Part shown: positions 33,542 through 46,507 of the stretch, piece after piece
Layout of the letters: each line of letters starts with the position of its first letter
Numbering within the stretch: position 1 is the stretch's first letter
Source: Sipunculus nudus
Taxonomy: Eukaryota; Annelida; Sipuncula; Golfingiida; Sipunculidae
Assembly: GCA_026874595.1 (NCBI GenBank)
Contig: CM049322.1
Location: 4,757,900-4,821,899 of the forward strand
Length of the DNA: 64,000 nt
Direction of reading: 5' to 3'
The notes under the pieces: generated by a model
The model's input: only the letters and a program-made list of their open reading frames with translations
The model's database searches: none
Told to the model about the DNA's origin: nothing
Program-made: the position numbers and the translations under genes

Positions 33542-34597
33542 ATGGCGGCAAGCCCGGATGGTGCCCCACAGCCAGGCGGAGCAAGTGTTACGTCTAGTAG
33601 TCGTCTACGATAGGCTGTGTTGTAAAAAATGTAAATACTGGGGAACTTTGATTCCTGGCAAGATATACTGTGTGACTGAATTAATTAACATACGGGGACG
33701 AAGCACAGGCACTTTTGTCAACCCTTTCCCCCGCTCAACCTCCGTTGCACACAGTACTAGTTATACTCGATCATATGTACATGTAAATGGACATATGTAT
33801 CGACGAAACCGCTGAGGAACGATTTCTTTCATGTTTAAGTAAAGGGCGAACACACAGTTTAGACCATCTTGAAATTCACTTTCTTTTCAGTGTTAATAAA
33901 TAACTTACTGGTATTTTTAATCCGTACAATGATATTAGCGCCTCATTAGACATACTTGTATTTCAATATCATCAAACTGTTATTTAAAGAAAGTTAAACA
34001 AGTTCAACATCAGTTCAGACATTAACCCCACGGTCACGCCTGTAACACATTTCTTTGCAGAAAGGCACCAGGAATCACTGTACCTCTTTAAATAGAATTG
34101 TCTTATCTCATAAGCGCCACCTGTTGATGCTGACTGACATAAAGTAATCGTTTTTGTTATTTTAATATCCTTTTATATTTCAAAAGGCAAAAGTGAACGT
34201 TCTGTATTACCTGTAAACGACGAGGTTCATGTGAGAGTCTCTGGCGCGCATGTTATATCACCTGACAGACCCCGAACACTGGCTGATATGATCTTAACAC
34301 TGCAGTGGATCATTTCGTGCTCTTGGAAATTTTATTACTTAAAAAAAAAACCTCCATTAGCAAACGTTACATGTCTGTCCAGCTATTTTTTTTCTCTCTC
34401 CCTCTCTCTCCAGATCTTGCAAATTAATTTTTTTTTAAAGTTCTGCATCACCAAAATAATTCAGTCAGCCATAGAAAATGCACAGGATCATGAATTAATA
34501 AAGTATTTCATAAATATCCCCCCCCCCCTTCCGTGTTGTAAATGATTTATGAGGATATGCGACAATAATTATCTATAATTAACTTTCTTAATTTCAG
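33542..34597. other. Spacer; isolated ATGGCGGC start-like word at 33542
   Basis: ATGGCGGCAAGC opens 23 codons and then stops at TAG. There is no convincing donor before the stop. The rest is AT-rich, with a C run at 34519-34528. Confidence 0.35.
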
Positions 34598-34731
34598 ATT
34601 GTAAGTATAGTGACCGTCGACATGACTGTGCTAGAGACACCAATCTGAGCTGTGACGATCCTGACATGCTCAACGGAGGTAGAACAAAGGGACCAAAGCG
34701 ACCCCGAGCGTCAAAGGAAATAACTATCTAG
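34598..34731 (+). CDS. Candidate Cys-containing exon, unknown protein
   Basis: The acceptor CTTTCTTAATTTCAG (34583-34597) is followed by two bases and an open frame beginning CKYSDRRHDCARDTNLSCDD and continuing PDMLNGG. It either stops at TAG (34729-34731) after 43 codons or splices out at a weak donor GGAG/GTAGAA near 34677. The three Cys at spacing 9 and 8 and the acidic/basic mix suggest an extracellular domain exon. Codon composition is less AT-biased than its flanks. I do not recognise the family and no partner exon was identified. Confidence 0.35.
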
Positions 34732-36049
34732 TCGATATCTCCATGTCGGTATCTCTTGCAAATCCCTCGATTGACACGGCAAGCATACACAGAAATAAAG
34801 AATGAGAATTTACATAATTGGTTCATCTTGAGTTCGTTCGGCCAAGCGATATATCAGCAACCATGAGCGCACACTAAACGGGGATTGGCTAAAACAAGCT
34901 CTGTTTATTGGAGAAAATTAAAGAAAAAAATTAATGTGTAGATTATTATTTTGTTTAAAATCTCTACACTTGCAAATAGGGAATGAAGCAAACTTTTCTG
35001 CAAACTTTCCTGGGGGGGGGGGGGGGGGGGTGGGGTGGGGTGTTAGCATGTGCTTTCAAAGGGGGGAGTTCTCGCAGGATGTATACAGCCCTATACTTCC
35101 ATCCTTTATGGTTTTTTTTACGTATTAACGGTATAAACCTACATATAAAATTGATGTCTACATTTCTAACATTTGGGAGCTACTTTACCGGTAATACGAA
35201 CGAATTTGTGAACGGAGTCCTGTGAAGCCCCTGGAAAAGTTGGAACAGCCCCTGGGACGTGTGTGACGTCACTACCAGAGCGCCGGTTGCACGTCCACGT
35301 GGTTCCAGAATGGCGGACGAGGTGATCTGGTCAGGCGAGGTGGAGGAATTAACTTCAGATGACAATCTTTGAATGTCTGAGACCCCGTAAAAGAAGAATA
35401 ACACGGCGAATATAGACCTGTAGATGTGACGGCAACTTCGACATAAACCTCGTGTAGTTGTTAGACATCTAAGGAAGGCAGTCATTGGCAGCAAATAAGC
35501 GGCAAGCCACAATCAAACATGCTGTGCAGATTTACCCACGCATAATTAACCGTATCAAACTTCTACCACTAGGCGGCGTGCATGTTGGCGAGGATCACTT
35601 CAGTGTTAGAATGAATATTTATCTTAATTAATTAAAGTTTCTCATCAAGCTGTTACATTTAATGATGTCCTGAGTGGTTATTAACATGAAATGACCAGTA
35701 AATCATCGTTACTTGCGAAAAACAGTGAAGAATTCAACCCTTGTTCATGACGCCGCTTCATGTCAGAGTTAGCATGTCGGCATCAACAAGCTACATTTCA
35801 CTGATTAAAAGCAGCCAATCCCGGTCACACCCGAAGAAAAAGTATAAATAATCGTATTCTAGAAGTGTTGTCCTTCACACTAGTATATGTTAATAGGTTG
35901 CCCATCGTTGATGTTTAATTGTTTTTGTATGATTTATATGGCTTAACTAGGGTTTTGTCAATCATCAAATGTGCAGGGTACCAGTCTAGTCCTGCCATAT
36001 CTTTCTTTATCGAAGGGCTTTCAAGGTACATTTTCACATTTCATGTTCA
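34732..36049. other. Spacer with G homopolymer, no gene seen
   Basis: A G run lies at about 35011-35030. An ATGGCGGACGAGG word at 35310 opens only 20 codons to a TGA. A 110-codon minus frame (35180-35512) has no splice context and is not supported. Confidence 0.4.
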
Positions 36050-37146
36050 TTTAATTCCTACTTTTCAATGCTTTAGAAATACTTATGCATATAAATAAAT
36101 CAGTGTATATATGTATAGGTATATATAGTATTTTAATTCTTATATTATATTATTTTATTTCTTTGTTTTATTTTCATAAGATATTAATGTATTATAATAA
36201 TATAAATATATATATAGGGCCTAATATATCAATATAAATATATAATAATATGTAACTATAATATAATCTTAAAAATTAAAGATAAAATACAATTTATATG
36301 TAAACCATATATCTGTAAATCATATATACATTATATATATATTTATGTTAGGTATACATAATAATTATATATACATGTAAATATGTGCTTTAGGTAACAC
36401 AAAATTATGTGGTTGTTTTAAATGTGCCCGTGTAATTACACTTTGGAGATATACAACAGTAATATTCGTTTTTTTTTATTTTAATATAACACATTCAGCA
36501 TTATATTCGGGTGTATGTGTACGTGTGTGTTAAGTGAGGGTGATCAAGTGTATGATCACTTAAACAAGTGATGAGTATTTTGCACTTCCATTATATAATA
36601 CAGTAATTACTGCTATTGAAATTTAAGATTTTTATCCTACACCTTTGATGCACTACTGAAAACTTCCAGAAAGAATTATTTTAGTTGCGATAAAAAGACA
36701 ACCTGCACATATTCCAAGCATGGAATCAACTCAGCCAGTGTTTGCATATAATAATAAATAGATCCTGGAAATAACTAAAAGGTTTAAACAAATGTTTAGT
36801 ATATGAATGGGCATAATAAAAATATATGAAAACATAGACTGATATAAATTAAACATATATATATATATATATACTTAAGTGTAAATTAACAGAATCGGTT
36901 CAGTCTAAGAGGTGATATATAAATATTAAAAAGAATGATTAAAAATGTACAAAAAATTGGCACACACACACACACAAGATATATGAAATATGTCAGATAT
37001 TTTTTAATAATAACACACACAAACACATAAACACTCATGTTTTATATTTGTAAAAAATATGTTTGGCTGTATGAACCAATAATTATTTTTGTATTATTTT
37101 ACTATTTGCTGAAACTATATGAATAGATATGTCATAAAATTATTAT

Positions 37147-37226
<80 letters not shown>

Positions 37227-37632
37227 ACAAGACAAATGTAGCACAAAATATCTGGTAATATTATTCCTTATATATATAATTAATAGGCTTACTTATCTGA
37301 AAGTTAGCTTTCATCATCACTGATATATATGGTCATGCATGAAAATTGAATCAATGTATACTTTAATATGTTTTAAAACACATATACACACATAAAACTG
37401 AACATAATGAAGTGAAGTCAGTCACACAGCTTATATTTGAATAAAGGAAAGAAAAGAAAAGAATATTATCAAATAATTAACATTATAAAAATAATTAAAT
37501 TGTAAAAAATTTAATCTCAAAATTGCATATATATATATATACATATATAAAATGTTTGTATATGTGCACTGGAATAAACTTTTAGTATAGCAATACATAT
37601 ATAAAATTTGAAAGCATGTTTAACTTTTCAAG

Positions 37633-37706
<74 letters not shown>

Positions 37707-37900
37707 AATAAGAATATTGATATACGTGTAAATAAACTATGACAATAGATATATAATTTTTCTAATTATTCACACACAGATATGTATCTGAAACATTTTT
37801 TTTAATATTTTCCAATTAGTTAAAATTAGTTGTAATTTAAACATAATAAAATAATAAATAAACCCTAATATAAAACTAATATTATTATTTCTTATAAAAA
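36050..37900. other. Extremely AT-rich domain with several (TA)n tracts
   Basis: By eye the AT-richest part of the window. It has TA tracts at 36853-36872, 37151-37229 (interrupted) and 37634-37682 followed by (TG)n to 37706, plus (CA)n at 36961-36976. No frame over ~60 codons and no gene. It could act as a DNA-unwinding or matrix-attachment region, which is inference only. Confidence 0.7.
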
Positions 37901-38708
37901 TCATTTGAGAAAGTATTTGAACATATTTTGTAAGGTTTGGTGAGCCAATTAAAAGTGCATAAGAGCTTAGGCCTTTTTATATGGGTTTACTTGAGATGTC
38001 GTGACAGCTGGTGATGTGCTCATGAGCAGGTAACAAGTCCATGAGTGATGTCATTGGTCCTCATCTCCTATTGGTTCCATGCTGGGTCATGCCATATTCA
38101 TGAGCTGACCATGTGAAAGGCAAACACATGCAGCCCCCATAGGAAAGTTTTGTATGTGCAGGCTCTCTCGAAGTTGGAATCTGCGAGATTTTCAGGAATA
38201 TTCTGGGGATAATTATTACAATAACGTTATTATATCAGTAATATAATAGTTATGTAATGAAATATATAGTGTGATGCAGTATTCCGATACAACCATGTGG
38301 TTCTCGACTTGACCTGGTCTAGTTTGCTCAATATCGCTCGCGACACTTTGCAAGAAATGTTGTTAAGAAACTTGTTAAAAAACTTGTTGTGACTGATGCC
38401 GTGGTGGCATGTTTTGTGTCGGCAGTAATCAGCTGATAATTTAATTGATTTACCATAAGCATATAGCGCTGGTCCCTTCTGTTTTACCAAAATTAAAAAG
38501 AAAGGTATCGAGCCATCAACAGCATCATTTAAACATTGGCTTCATCATCAGCAATGCAAAGTCGGCCCTACGGAGTAAGTTTGATTCGACATTTTCATTG
38601 ATCAGCCCTTTTTTGGTTAGGTTTAGTGAGATTACCATAAGATAGTAATCATGAATGAGGGTTATTTTATTTGAAAGGCCTTACCTTAGTACCACACACG
38701 GGCTGGTC
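37901..38708. other. Spacer, no gene supported
   Basis: Less AT-rich than the preceding domain. An 86-codon minus frame (38230-38490) and a 66-codon plus frame (38445-38645) overlap without clear splice sites. Confidence 0.4.
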
Positions 38709-40008
38709 TTAAACGTAGCTTTATACGTACAACAACTACCCAGAGGGAGGAGGTACTATCCAGAGGGAGGGAGGTAGTACTCAGTAAACGTAGCTTTGTA
38801 TGTACAACAACTATCCACAGGGAGGGAGGTAGTACTCAGTAAACGTAGCTTTTTATGTACAACAACTATCCAGAGGGAGGGAGGTAGTACTCAGTAAACG
38901 TAGCTTTGTACGTACAACAACTGTCCAGAGAGAGGGAGGTAGTACTCAGTAAACGTAGCTTTGTACGTACAACAACTGTCCAGAGGGAGGGAGGTAGTAC
39001 TCAGTAAACGTAGCTTTGTATGTACAACAACTATCCAGAGGGAGGGAGGTAGTACTCAATAAACGTAGCTTTGTACGTACAACAACTATCCAGAGGGAGG
39101 GAGGTACTATCCAGAGGGAGGGAGGTAGTACTCAGTAAACGTAGCTTTGTATGTACAACAACTATCCAGAGGGAGGGAGACAGTATTCAGTAAACGTAGC
39201 TTTGTACGTACAACAACTGTCCAGAGGGAGGGAGGTAGTACTCAGTAAACGTAGCTTTGTACGTACAACAACTATCCAGAGGGAGGGAGGTAGTACTCAG
39301 TAAACGTAGCTTTGTATGTACAACAACTATCCAGAGGGAGGGAGGTAGTACTCAATAAACGTAGCTTTGTACGTACAACAACTATCCAGAGAGAGGGAGG
39401 TAGTACTCAGTAAACGTAGCTTTGTACGTACAACAACTGTCCAGAGGGAGGGAGGTAGTACTCAATAAACGTATCTTTGTACGTACAACAACTATCCAGA
39501 GAGAGGGAGGTAGTACTCAGTAAACGTAGCTTTGTACGTACAACAACTGTCCAGAGGGAGGGAGGTAGTACTCAATAAACGAAGCTTTGTACGTACAACA
39601 ACTATCCAGAGAGAGGGAGGTAGTACTCAGTAAACGTAGCTTTGTACGTACAACAACTATCCAGAGGGAGGGAGGTAGTACTCAATAAACGTAGCTTTGT
39701 ACGTACAACAACTATCCAGAGAGAGGGAGGTAGTACTCAGTAAACGTAGCTTTGTACGTACAACAACTGTCCAGAGGGAGGGAGGTAGTACTCAATAAAC
39801 GTAGCTTTGTATGTACAACAACTATCCAGAGGGAGGGAGGTAGTACTCAATAAACGTAGCTTTGTACGTACAACAACTATCCAGAGAGAGGGAGGTAGTA
39901 CTCAGTAAACGTAGCTTTGTACGTACAACAACTGTCCAGAGGGAGGGAGGTAGTACTCAATAAACGAAGCTTTGTACGTACAACAACTAACCAGAGGGAG
40001 GGAGGTGC
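38709..40008 (+). repeat. 55-bp satellite, ~23 copies, with 110-bp higher-order register
   Basis: The unit contains AAACGTAGCTTTGTACGTAC, AACAACTATCCAGAGGGAGG and GAGGTAGTACTCAGT. The period of 55 bp is exact (for example 38898 to 38953). Two units carry an extra ~20-bp internal duplication of TATCCAGAGGGAGGGAGGTA (38750s, 39100s). From 39351 a CTCAATAAAC variant alternates with CTCAGTAAAC: variant units start at 39351, 39461, 39571, 39681 and 39791, a strict 110-bp dimer, then at 39846 and 39956. Each unit has the palindrome GTACGTAC or GTATGTAC. Confidence 0.97.
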
Positions 40009-40123
40009 TACAGTAATTGTTTGTCAGAAACTATCCTCCACATTCATTAACAATGAGACCTATATTTGATTATTTGTATAAATTTTCTATAAAACATATA
40101 AACACTTCTTCCTTTTATGATTC

Positions 40124-40126
<3 letters not shown>

Positions 40127-40179
<53 letters not shown>

Positions 40180-40220
40180 ACTGTTATTATTAATATTATT
40201 ATTATTATTATTATTATTGT
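40127..40220. repeat. (TA)n then (ATT)n, left flank of the 23-bp minisatellite
   Basis: TA tract 40127-40174 followed by ATT/ATTATT repeats to about 40220. Confidence 0.95.
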
Positions 40221-40227
40221 TATATAA

Positions 40228-43200
40228 TGTTTGTCCATATAATAGGGGAATGTATGTCCATATGATAGAGGAATGTATATCAATATTATAGAGGAATGTA
40301 TGTCCTTATGATAGAGGAATGTATGTCCATATGATAGAGGAATGTATGACCATATGATAGAAGAATGTATATCCATATGATAGAGGAATGTATGTCCATG
40401 TGATAGGGGAATGTATGTCCGTATGATAGAGGAATGTATGACCATATGATAGAGGTATGTATATACATATGAAAGATGGATGTATGTCTTTATGATTGGG
40501 GAATGTATGTCCATGCGATAGAGGAATGTCTGTCCATGTGATAAAGGAATGTATATCCATATGATAGAGGAATGTATGTCTATATGATAGGGGAATGTAT
40601 ATCCATATGATAGAGGAATGTATGACCATATGATAGAAGAATGTATGTCCATATGAAAGATGAATGTATGTCTTTATGATAGGGGAATGTATGTCCATGC
40701 GATAGAGGAATGTATGTCCATGTGATAGAGGAATGTGTATCAATATGATAGAGTAATGTATGTCTATATGATAGAGGAATGTTTATCCATATGATAGGGG
40801 AATGTATGTCCATGTGATAGAGGAATATCCGTCCATGTGATATAGAAATGTATGTCCATATGATAGGGGAATGTATATCCATATGATAGAGGAATGTATG
40901 ACCATATAATAGAGGAATGTATGTCCATATGAAAGATGGATGTATGTCTATATGATAGGGGAATGTATGTCCATGCGATAGAGGAATGCATGTCCATGTG
41001 ATAGAGGAATGTTTATCCATATGATAGAGGAATGTATGTTTATATGATAGGGGAATGTATATCCATATGATAGGGGAATGTATGTCCATGTGATAGAGGA
41101 ATATCTGTCCATGTGATTTAGGAATGTATGTCCATGTGATAGAGGAATGTATATCCATATGACAGAGGAATGTCTGTCCATATGATAGGGGAATGTATGT
41201 CCATATGATAGGGGAACGTATGTCCATATGATAAATGAATGTATGTCCATATGATAGAGGAATGTATGTCCATATGATAGAGGAATGTATGACCATATGA
41301 TGGAGGAATGTATATCCATATGATAGAGGAATGTATGTCTATATGATAGGGGAATGTATGTCCATGTGATGGAGGAATATATATCCATGTGATAGAGGAA
41401 TGTATGTCCATACGATAGGGGAATGTATGTCCATATGATAGAGGAATGTATGACCATATGATAGAAGAATGTATATCCATATGATAGAGGAATGTATGTC
41501 CATGTGATAGGGGAATGTATATCCATATGATAGAGGAATGTATGTACGTATGAAAGATGGATGTATGTCTTTATGATTGGGGAATGTATGTCCATGCGAT
41601 AGAGGAATGTATGTCCATGTGATAGAGGAATGTATATCCATATGATAGAGGAATGTATGTCTATATGATAGGGGAATGTATATCCATATGATAGAGGAAT
41701 GTATGACCATGATAGAAGAATGTATGTCCATATGAAAGATGAATGTATGTCTTTATGATTGGGGAATGTATGTCCATGCGATAGAGGAATGTATGTCCAT
41801 GTGATAGAGGAATGTATATCCATATGATAGAGAAATGTATGTCTATATGAGAGGGGAATGTATGTTCATATGATAGAGGAATATATATCCATGTGATAGA
41901 GGAATGTATGTCCATGTGATAGGGGAATGTATGTCCATATGATAGAGGAATGTATGACCATGTGATAGGGGAATGTATGTCCATGTGATAGAGGAATGTA
42001 TGTCCATGTGATAGGGGAATGTATGTTCATGTGATAGAAGAATGTATATCCATATGATAGAGGAATGTATGTCCATGTGATAGGGGAATGTATGTCCAGG
42101 TGATAGAGGAATGTATATCCATATGATAGAGGAATGTATGTCTATATGATAGGGGAATGTATATCCATATGATAGAGGAATGTATGACCATGATAGAAGA
42201 ATGTATGTCCATATGAAAGATGAATGTATGTCTTTATGATTGGGGAATGTATGTCCATGCGATAGAGGAATGTATGTCCATGTGATAGAGGAATATTCGT
42301 CCATGTGATATAGAAATGTATGTCCATATGATAGGGGAATGTATATCCATATGATAGAGGAATGTATATCCATATGATAGAGGAATGTATGCCTATATGA
42401 TAGAGGAATGTGTGACCATATGATAGAGGTATGTATATACATATGAAAGTTGGATGTATGTCTTTATGATTGGGGAATGTATGTCCATGCGATAGAGGAA
42501 TGTATGTCTATATGATAGGGGAATGTATGTCCGTATGATAGAGGAATGTGTGACCATATGATAGAGGTATGTATATACATATGAAAGATGGATGTATGTC
42601 TTTATGATTGGGGAATGTATGTCCATGCGATAGAGGAATGTATGTCCATGTGAAAGAGGAATGTATATCCATATGATAGAGGAATGTATGTCTATATGAT
42701 AGGGGAATGTATATCCATATGATAGAGGAATGTATGACCATGATAGAAGAATGTATGTCCATATGAAAGATGAATGTATGTCTTTATGATTGAGGAATGT
42801 ATGTCCATGCGATAGAGGAATGTATGTCCATATGATAGAGGAATGTATGACCATGATAGAAGAATGTATGTCCATATGAAAGATGAATGTATGTCTTTAT
42901 GATTGGGGAATGTATGTCTATGCGATAGAGGAATGTATGTCCATGTGAAAGAGGAATGTATATCCATATGATAGAGGAATGTATGTCTATATGATAGGGG
43001 AATGTATATCCATATGATAGAGGAATGTATGACCATGATAGAAGAATGTATGTCCATATGAAAGATGAATGTATGTCTTTATGATTGAGGAATGTATGTC
43101 CATGTGATAGAGGAATGTATGTCCATGTGATAGAGGAATGTATATCCATATGATAGAGGAATGTATGTCTATATGATAGAGGAATGTATATCCATATGAT

Positions 43201-44770
43201 AGGGGAATGTATGTCCATGTGATAGAGGAATATTCGTCCATGTGATATAGAAATGTATGTCCATATGATAGGGGAATGTATATCCATATGATAGAGGAAT
43301 GTATATCCATATGATAGAGGAATGTATGCCTATATGATAGAGGAATGTGTGACCATATGATAGAGGTATGTATATACATATGAAAGTTGGATGTATGTCT
43401 TTATGATTGGGGAATGTATGTCCATATGATAGAGGAATGTATGTATATATGATAGGGGAATGTATGTCCGTATGATAGAGGAATGTGTGACCATATGATA
43501 GAGGTATGTATATACATATGAAAGATGGATGTATGTCTTTATGATTGGGGAATGTATGTCCATGCGATAGAGGAATGTATGTCCATGTGAAAGAGGAATG
43601 TATATCCATATGATAGAGGAATGTATGTCTATATGATAGGGGAATGTATATCCATATGATAGAGGAATGTATGACCATGATAGAAGAATGTATGTCCATA
43701 TGAAAGATGAATGTATGTCTTTATGATTGAGGAATGTATGTCCATGCGATAGAGGAATGTATATCCATGTGATAGAGGAATGTATATCCATATGATAGAG
43801 GAATGTATGTCTATATGATAGAGGAATGTATATCCATATGATAGGGGAATGTATGTCCATGTGATAGAGGAATATTCGTCCATGTGATATAGAAATGTAT
43901 GTCCATATGATAGGGGAATGTATATCCATATGATAGAGGAATGTATGACCATATGATAGAGGAATGTATGTCCATATATTGAGGAATGTATGTCCATATG
44001 AAAGATGGATGTATGTCTATATGATAGGGGAATGTATGTCCATGCAATAGAGGAATGTATGTCCATGTGATAGAGGAATGTATATCCATATGATAGAGGA
44101 ATGTATGTTTATATGATAGGGGAATGTATATCCATATGATAGGGGAATGTATGTCCATGTGATAGAGGAATATCTGTCCATGTGATTTAGGAATGTATGT
44201 CCATGTGATAGAGGAATGTATATCCATATGACAGAGGAATGTCTGTCCATATGATAGGAAAATGTATGTCCATATGATAGGGGAACGTATGTCCATATGA
44301 TAAATGAATGTATGTCCATATGATAGAGGAATGTATGTCCATATGATAGAGGAATGTATGACCATATGATGGAGGAATGTATATCCATATGATAGAGGAA
44401 TGTATGTCTATATGATAGGGGAATGTATGTCCATGTGATGGAGGAATGTATGTCCATTTGATAGAGGAATGTATATCCATATGATAGAGAAATGTATGTC
44501 TATATGAGAGGGGAATGTATGTCCATATGATAGAGGAATATATATCCATGTGATAGAGGAATGTATGTCCATGTGATAGGGGAATGTATGTCCATATGAT
44601 AGAGGAATCTATGTCCATGTGATAGGGGAATGTATGTCCATATGATAGAGGAATGTATGTCCATATGATAGGGGAATATACGTCCATATGATAGGGGAAT
44701 GTATGTCCATGTGATAGAGGAATGTATGTCCATGTGATAGAGGAATGTATGTCCATGTGATAGGGGAATG

Positions 44771-44773
<3 letters not shown>
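40228..44773. repeat. 23-bp minisatellite, ~197 copies, 4.5 kb
   Basis: The plus-strand unit is close to TCCATATGATAGAGGAATGT plus ATG (23 bp). Units vary at a few positions (CATATGATAG/CATGTGATAG/CATGCGATAG, GAGG/GGGG, ATGTCC/ATATCC). The minus-strand unit has no stop in any frame, and 23 is not divisible by 3, so three units give a 69-bp, 23-residue periodic frame; this makes minus frames up to 291 codons that are by-products. Higher-order blocks recur, for example TTTATGATTG at 41570 and 41752 (182 bp = eight units minus a 2-bp deletion in CCATGATAGAAG). Both flanks are (TA)n. Confidence 0.97.

Positions 44774-44819
<46 letters not shown>
44774..44819. repeat. (TA)n, right flank of the 23-bp minisatellite
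   Basis: Pure TA tract. Degenerate minisatellite-like units continue for ~110 bp beyond it (to about 44934). Confidence 0.95.
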
Positions 44820-44822
<3 letters not shown>

Positions 44823-44934
44823 GTATATGTCCATATGATAAAGGACTTTTTCATCATAAGAGAAAGAATTATATGTCCATATAATCAAGGAGTATATGTT
44901 CAAATGATAAAGAATTGTACGTCCATATAATAAA

Positions 44935-45739
44935 TTACCTTTAACACACAAACGAAAAAAACACACACACAAGGGTATGTAAGGCATGTCGCCTGTATTT
45001 ATGTATAAATGTACATGTGTTGAAGTTCATTTTGTAAATAAAGAAATTACTAGCACCACTTCTAACATTTTCTCTACACAATGTAGAAAAGAATTAGAAT
45101 ATTGCCAGAATAGCATATAATGCATAGGAAATAAATGCACAAACTGTATATACAGAGAAATCACGACTATGTATTTGTTTTGGGATATTTTATTTATACT
45201 GGAAATGCACATATACATCACACAATTAAAGCATCAATGAGATTGAGTGCAAGCTACTTGTCTCTCTCCAAAATGTTTCCACTAACGATATACGATGGAT
45301 GTATTCCAAGTAATGATGGAAACAATTGTTCATTTATTTTTTAATTAATTAGTTGGAAGACAAATATTTAAAATTATTTGTGTTTCATCTGTTTTCCAAG
45401 TCCTAGTATATTAGGACTATGAATTTAGTTTTCTGTATAAAGCCGGCGTTTATTATGAATACATTGTCCGGCGCGTCAGACAAAACTACAGATAGAACAA
45501 GTCGAAACATTGAACCCAACGGCCACTACTTGGGAACAAATGAAAACCTCGCCGGTACACGGATTTTACGAAATATCCTTAGCAGCCATAGGGATGTGGG
45601 ACCCGCGCGATCTCCACAATCACGCACCATAATAAGAATTAACGGGGAATCACAGCGAGAGATTTTGCAGTTGTCCTTAGGAATCTTTTCCATTAGCTAT
45701 GCACCCTGTATCTGCTAATCATATATTAAGTTAAAATGT
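44935..45739. other. Spacer, no gene supported
   Basis: A 99-codon plus frame at 45419-45718 has fairly balanced composition but no acceptor, donor or recognisable motif. I leave it unassigned. Confidence 0.35.
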
Positions 45740-45955
45740 ATGTTCTGTCTGGTCGGTAATAATCCATTATAAAGCAACAATTTTCAGATTTTACTTTGTG
45801 ACACGTCTGCTCGACGGGATTTCCACAGGCAAGTTGACATGGGCCAAGATGGCGCTGAGCAGCATAGGCGGTAGCAACTGTAAATAACAATAACCCTGTT
45901 TTAAGGTACCTAGTTAGCCGGACCACAGAACGTTGAATATGAAATATATACATAT
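45740..45955. repeat. Dispersed duplicated segment, copy C (short)
   Basis: Shares with 21470-21680 and 28767-28962 the blocks GGCAAGTTGACATGGGCC and CACAGAACGTTGAATATG. On the minus strand it holds a 75-codon frame with a leader-like TGLLLFTVATAYAA stretch and five Cys after it, but the frame is not kept in the other two copies. I read it as repeat-derived. Confidence 0.6.
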
Positions 45956-45999
45956 CAGCTTGACAGCTCAGCAGGCCGAATCCAATAAAGATATGTTCA

Positions 46000-46286
46000 A
46001 CTAGACGATTCCCAGAAAGACGAGTTCAGCTAGATGATTCCCCGACAGAGGAGCCCAGTTAGTCCATGAGCCTGAGGGAGTCACCGGTGCCATCTGGAGC
46101 GGCAAATTTTTAAATATACCACAAACAGCCTGAAATTATGTAGTTTTGATCTTTTTATGATGTGTCAAATGAACAGTTTTGAGATACCATGCACATGGAA
46201 ACGTTTAACGTAAACCCTTTTCAATAGCCTTAGTTTCTTATTTTCAGCCTCTGATAAGATGCAGGGACGCACACTATGTAATATCA
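46000..46286. other. Spacer, no gene seen
   Basis: AGACGAGTTCAGCTAGATGATTCC-like words are duplicated at about 45998 and 46019. Nothing else is supported. Confidence 0.4.
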
Positions 46287-46507
46287 GAAGCGGATCAAGG
46301 GGGGGGGGGGGTCCAGTGGATCCGGATACCCCCTTATCATCCTACGCAACCTTATTTAAAGGGTTTCAGAAAAAAACTTTTGCGGCCTGGAGCCCCCCCT
46401 ATCCCCCCCCCCTTCCGGGGCCTAGGGACCTTTTTTACGCTTTTCATTGGTCATCCTCGGTTTGATCCCCCACCCCCCTTTTCATAAATCCTGGATCCGC
46501 CCCTGAA
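46287..46507. mobile_element. Short G/C-tract MITE with GCGGATC...GGATCCGCCCC ends
   Basis: Begins AGCGGATCAAGG plus a G run (46299-46310) and ends ATCCTGGATCCGCCCCTG. The interior has C-rich runs (46395-46411, 46470-46478). Same family as 26129-26281. Confidence 0.65.

Noticed and set aside
33542-33613. MAASPDGAPQPGG start-like peptide
   Set aside because: Stops after 23 codons with no convincing donor before the stop; retained only as a start-like word.
34231-34545. 104-codon plus frame beginning MRVSGAHVISPDRP
   Set aside because: Runs into poly-A, T and C low-complexity sequence and lacks a donor or a recognisable domain.
35310-35372. MADEVIWSGEVEELTSDDNL peptide in a good start context
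   Set aside because: Only 20 codons before TGA, no donor inside, no partner exon seen.
38230-38645. Overlapping 86- and 66-codon frames on opposite strands
   Set aside because: Mutually overlapping, no splice context; likely chance.
38709-44773. Possible CRISPR array
   Set aside because: Units are contiguous tandem repeats without unique spacers, and the window is clearly eukaryotic.
40228-44987. About twenty long minus-strand frames (up to 291 codons) rich in YIPLSYGHTF-type repeats
   Set aside because: All arise from a 23-bp noncoding minisatellite unit without minus-strand stops. Frames overlap in all phases and follow the array, not any gene structure.
45419-45718. 99-codon plus-strand frame with balanced composition
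   Set aside because: No splice sites, motifs or conservation with any other part of the window.
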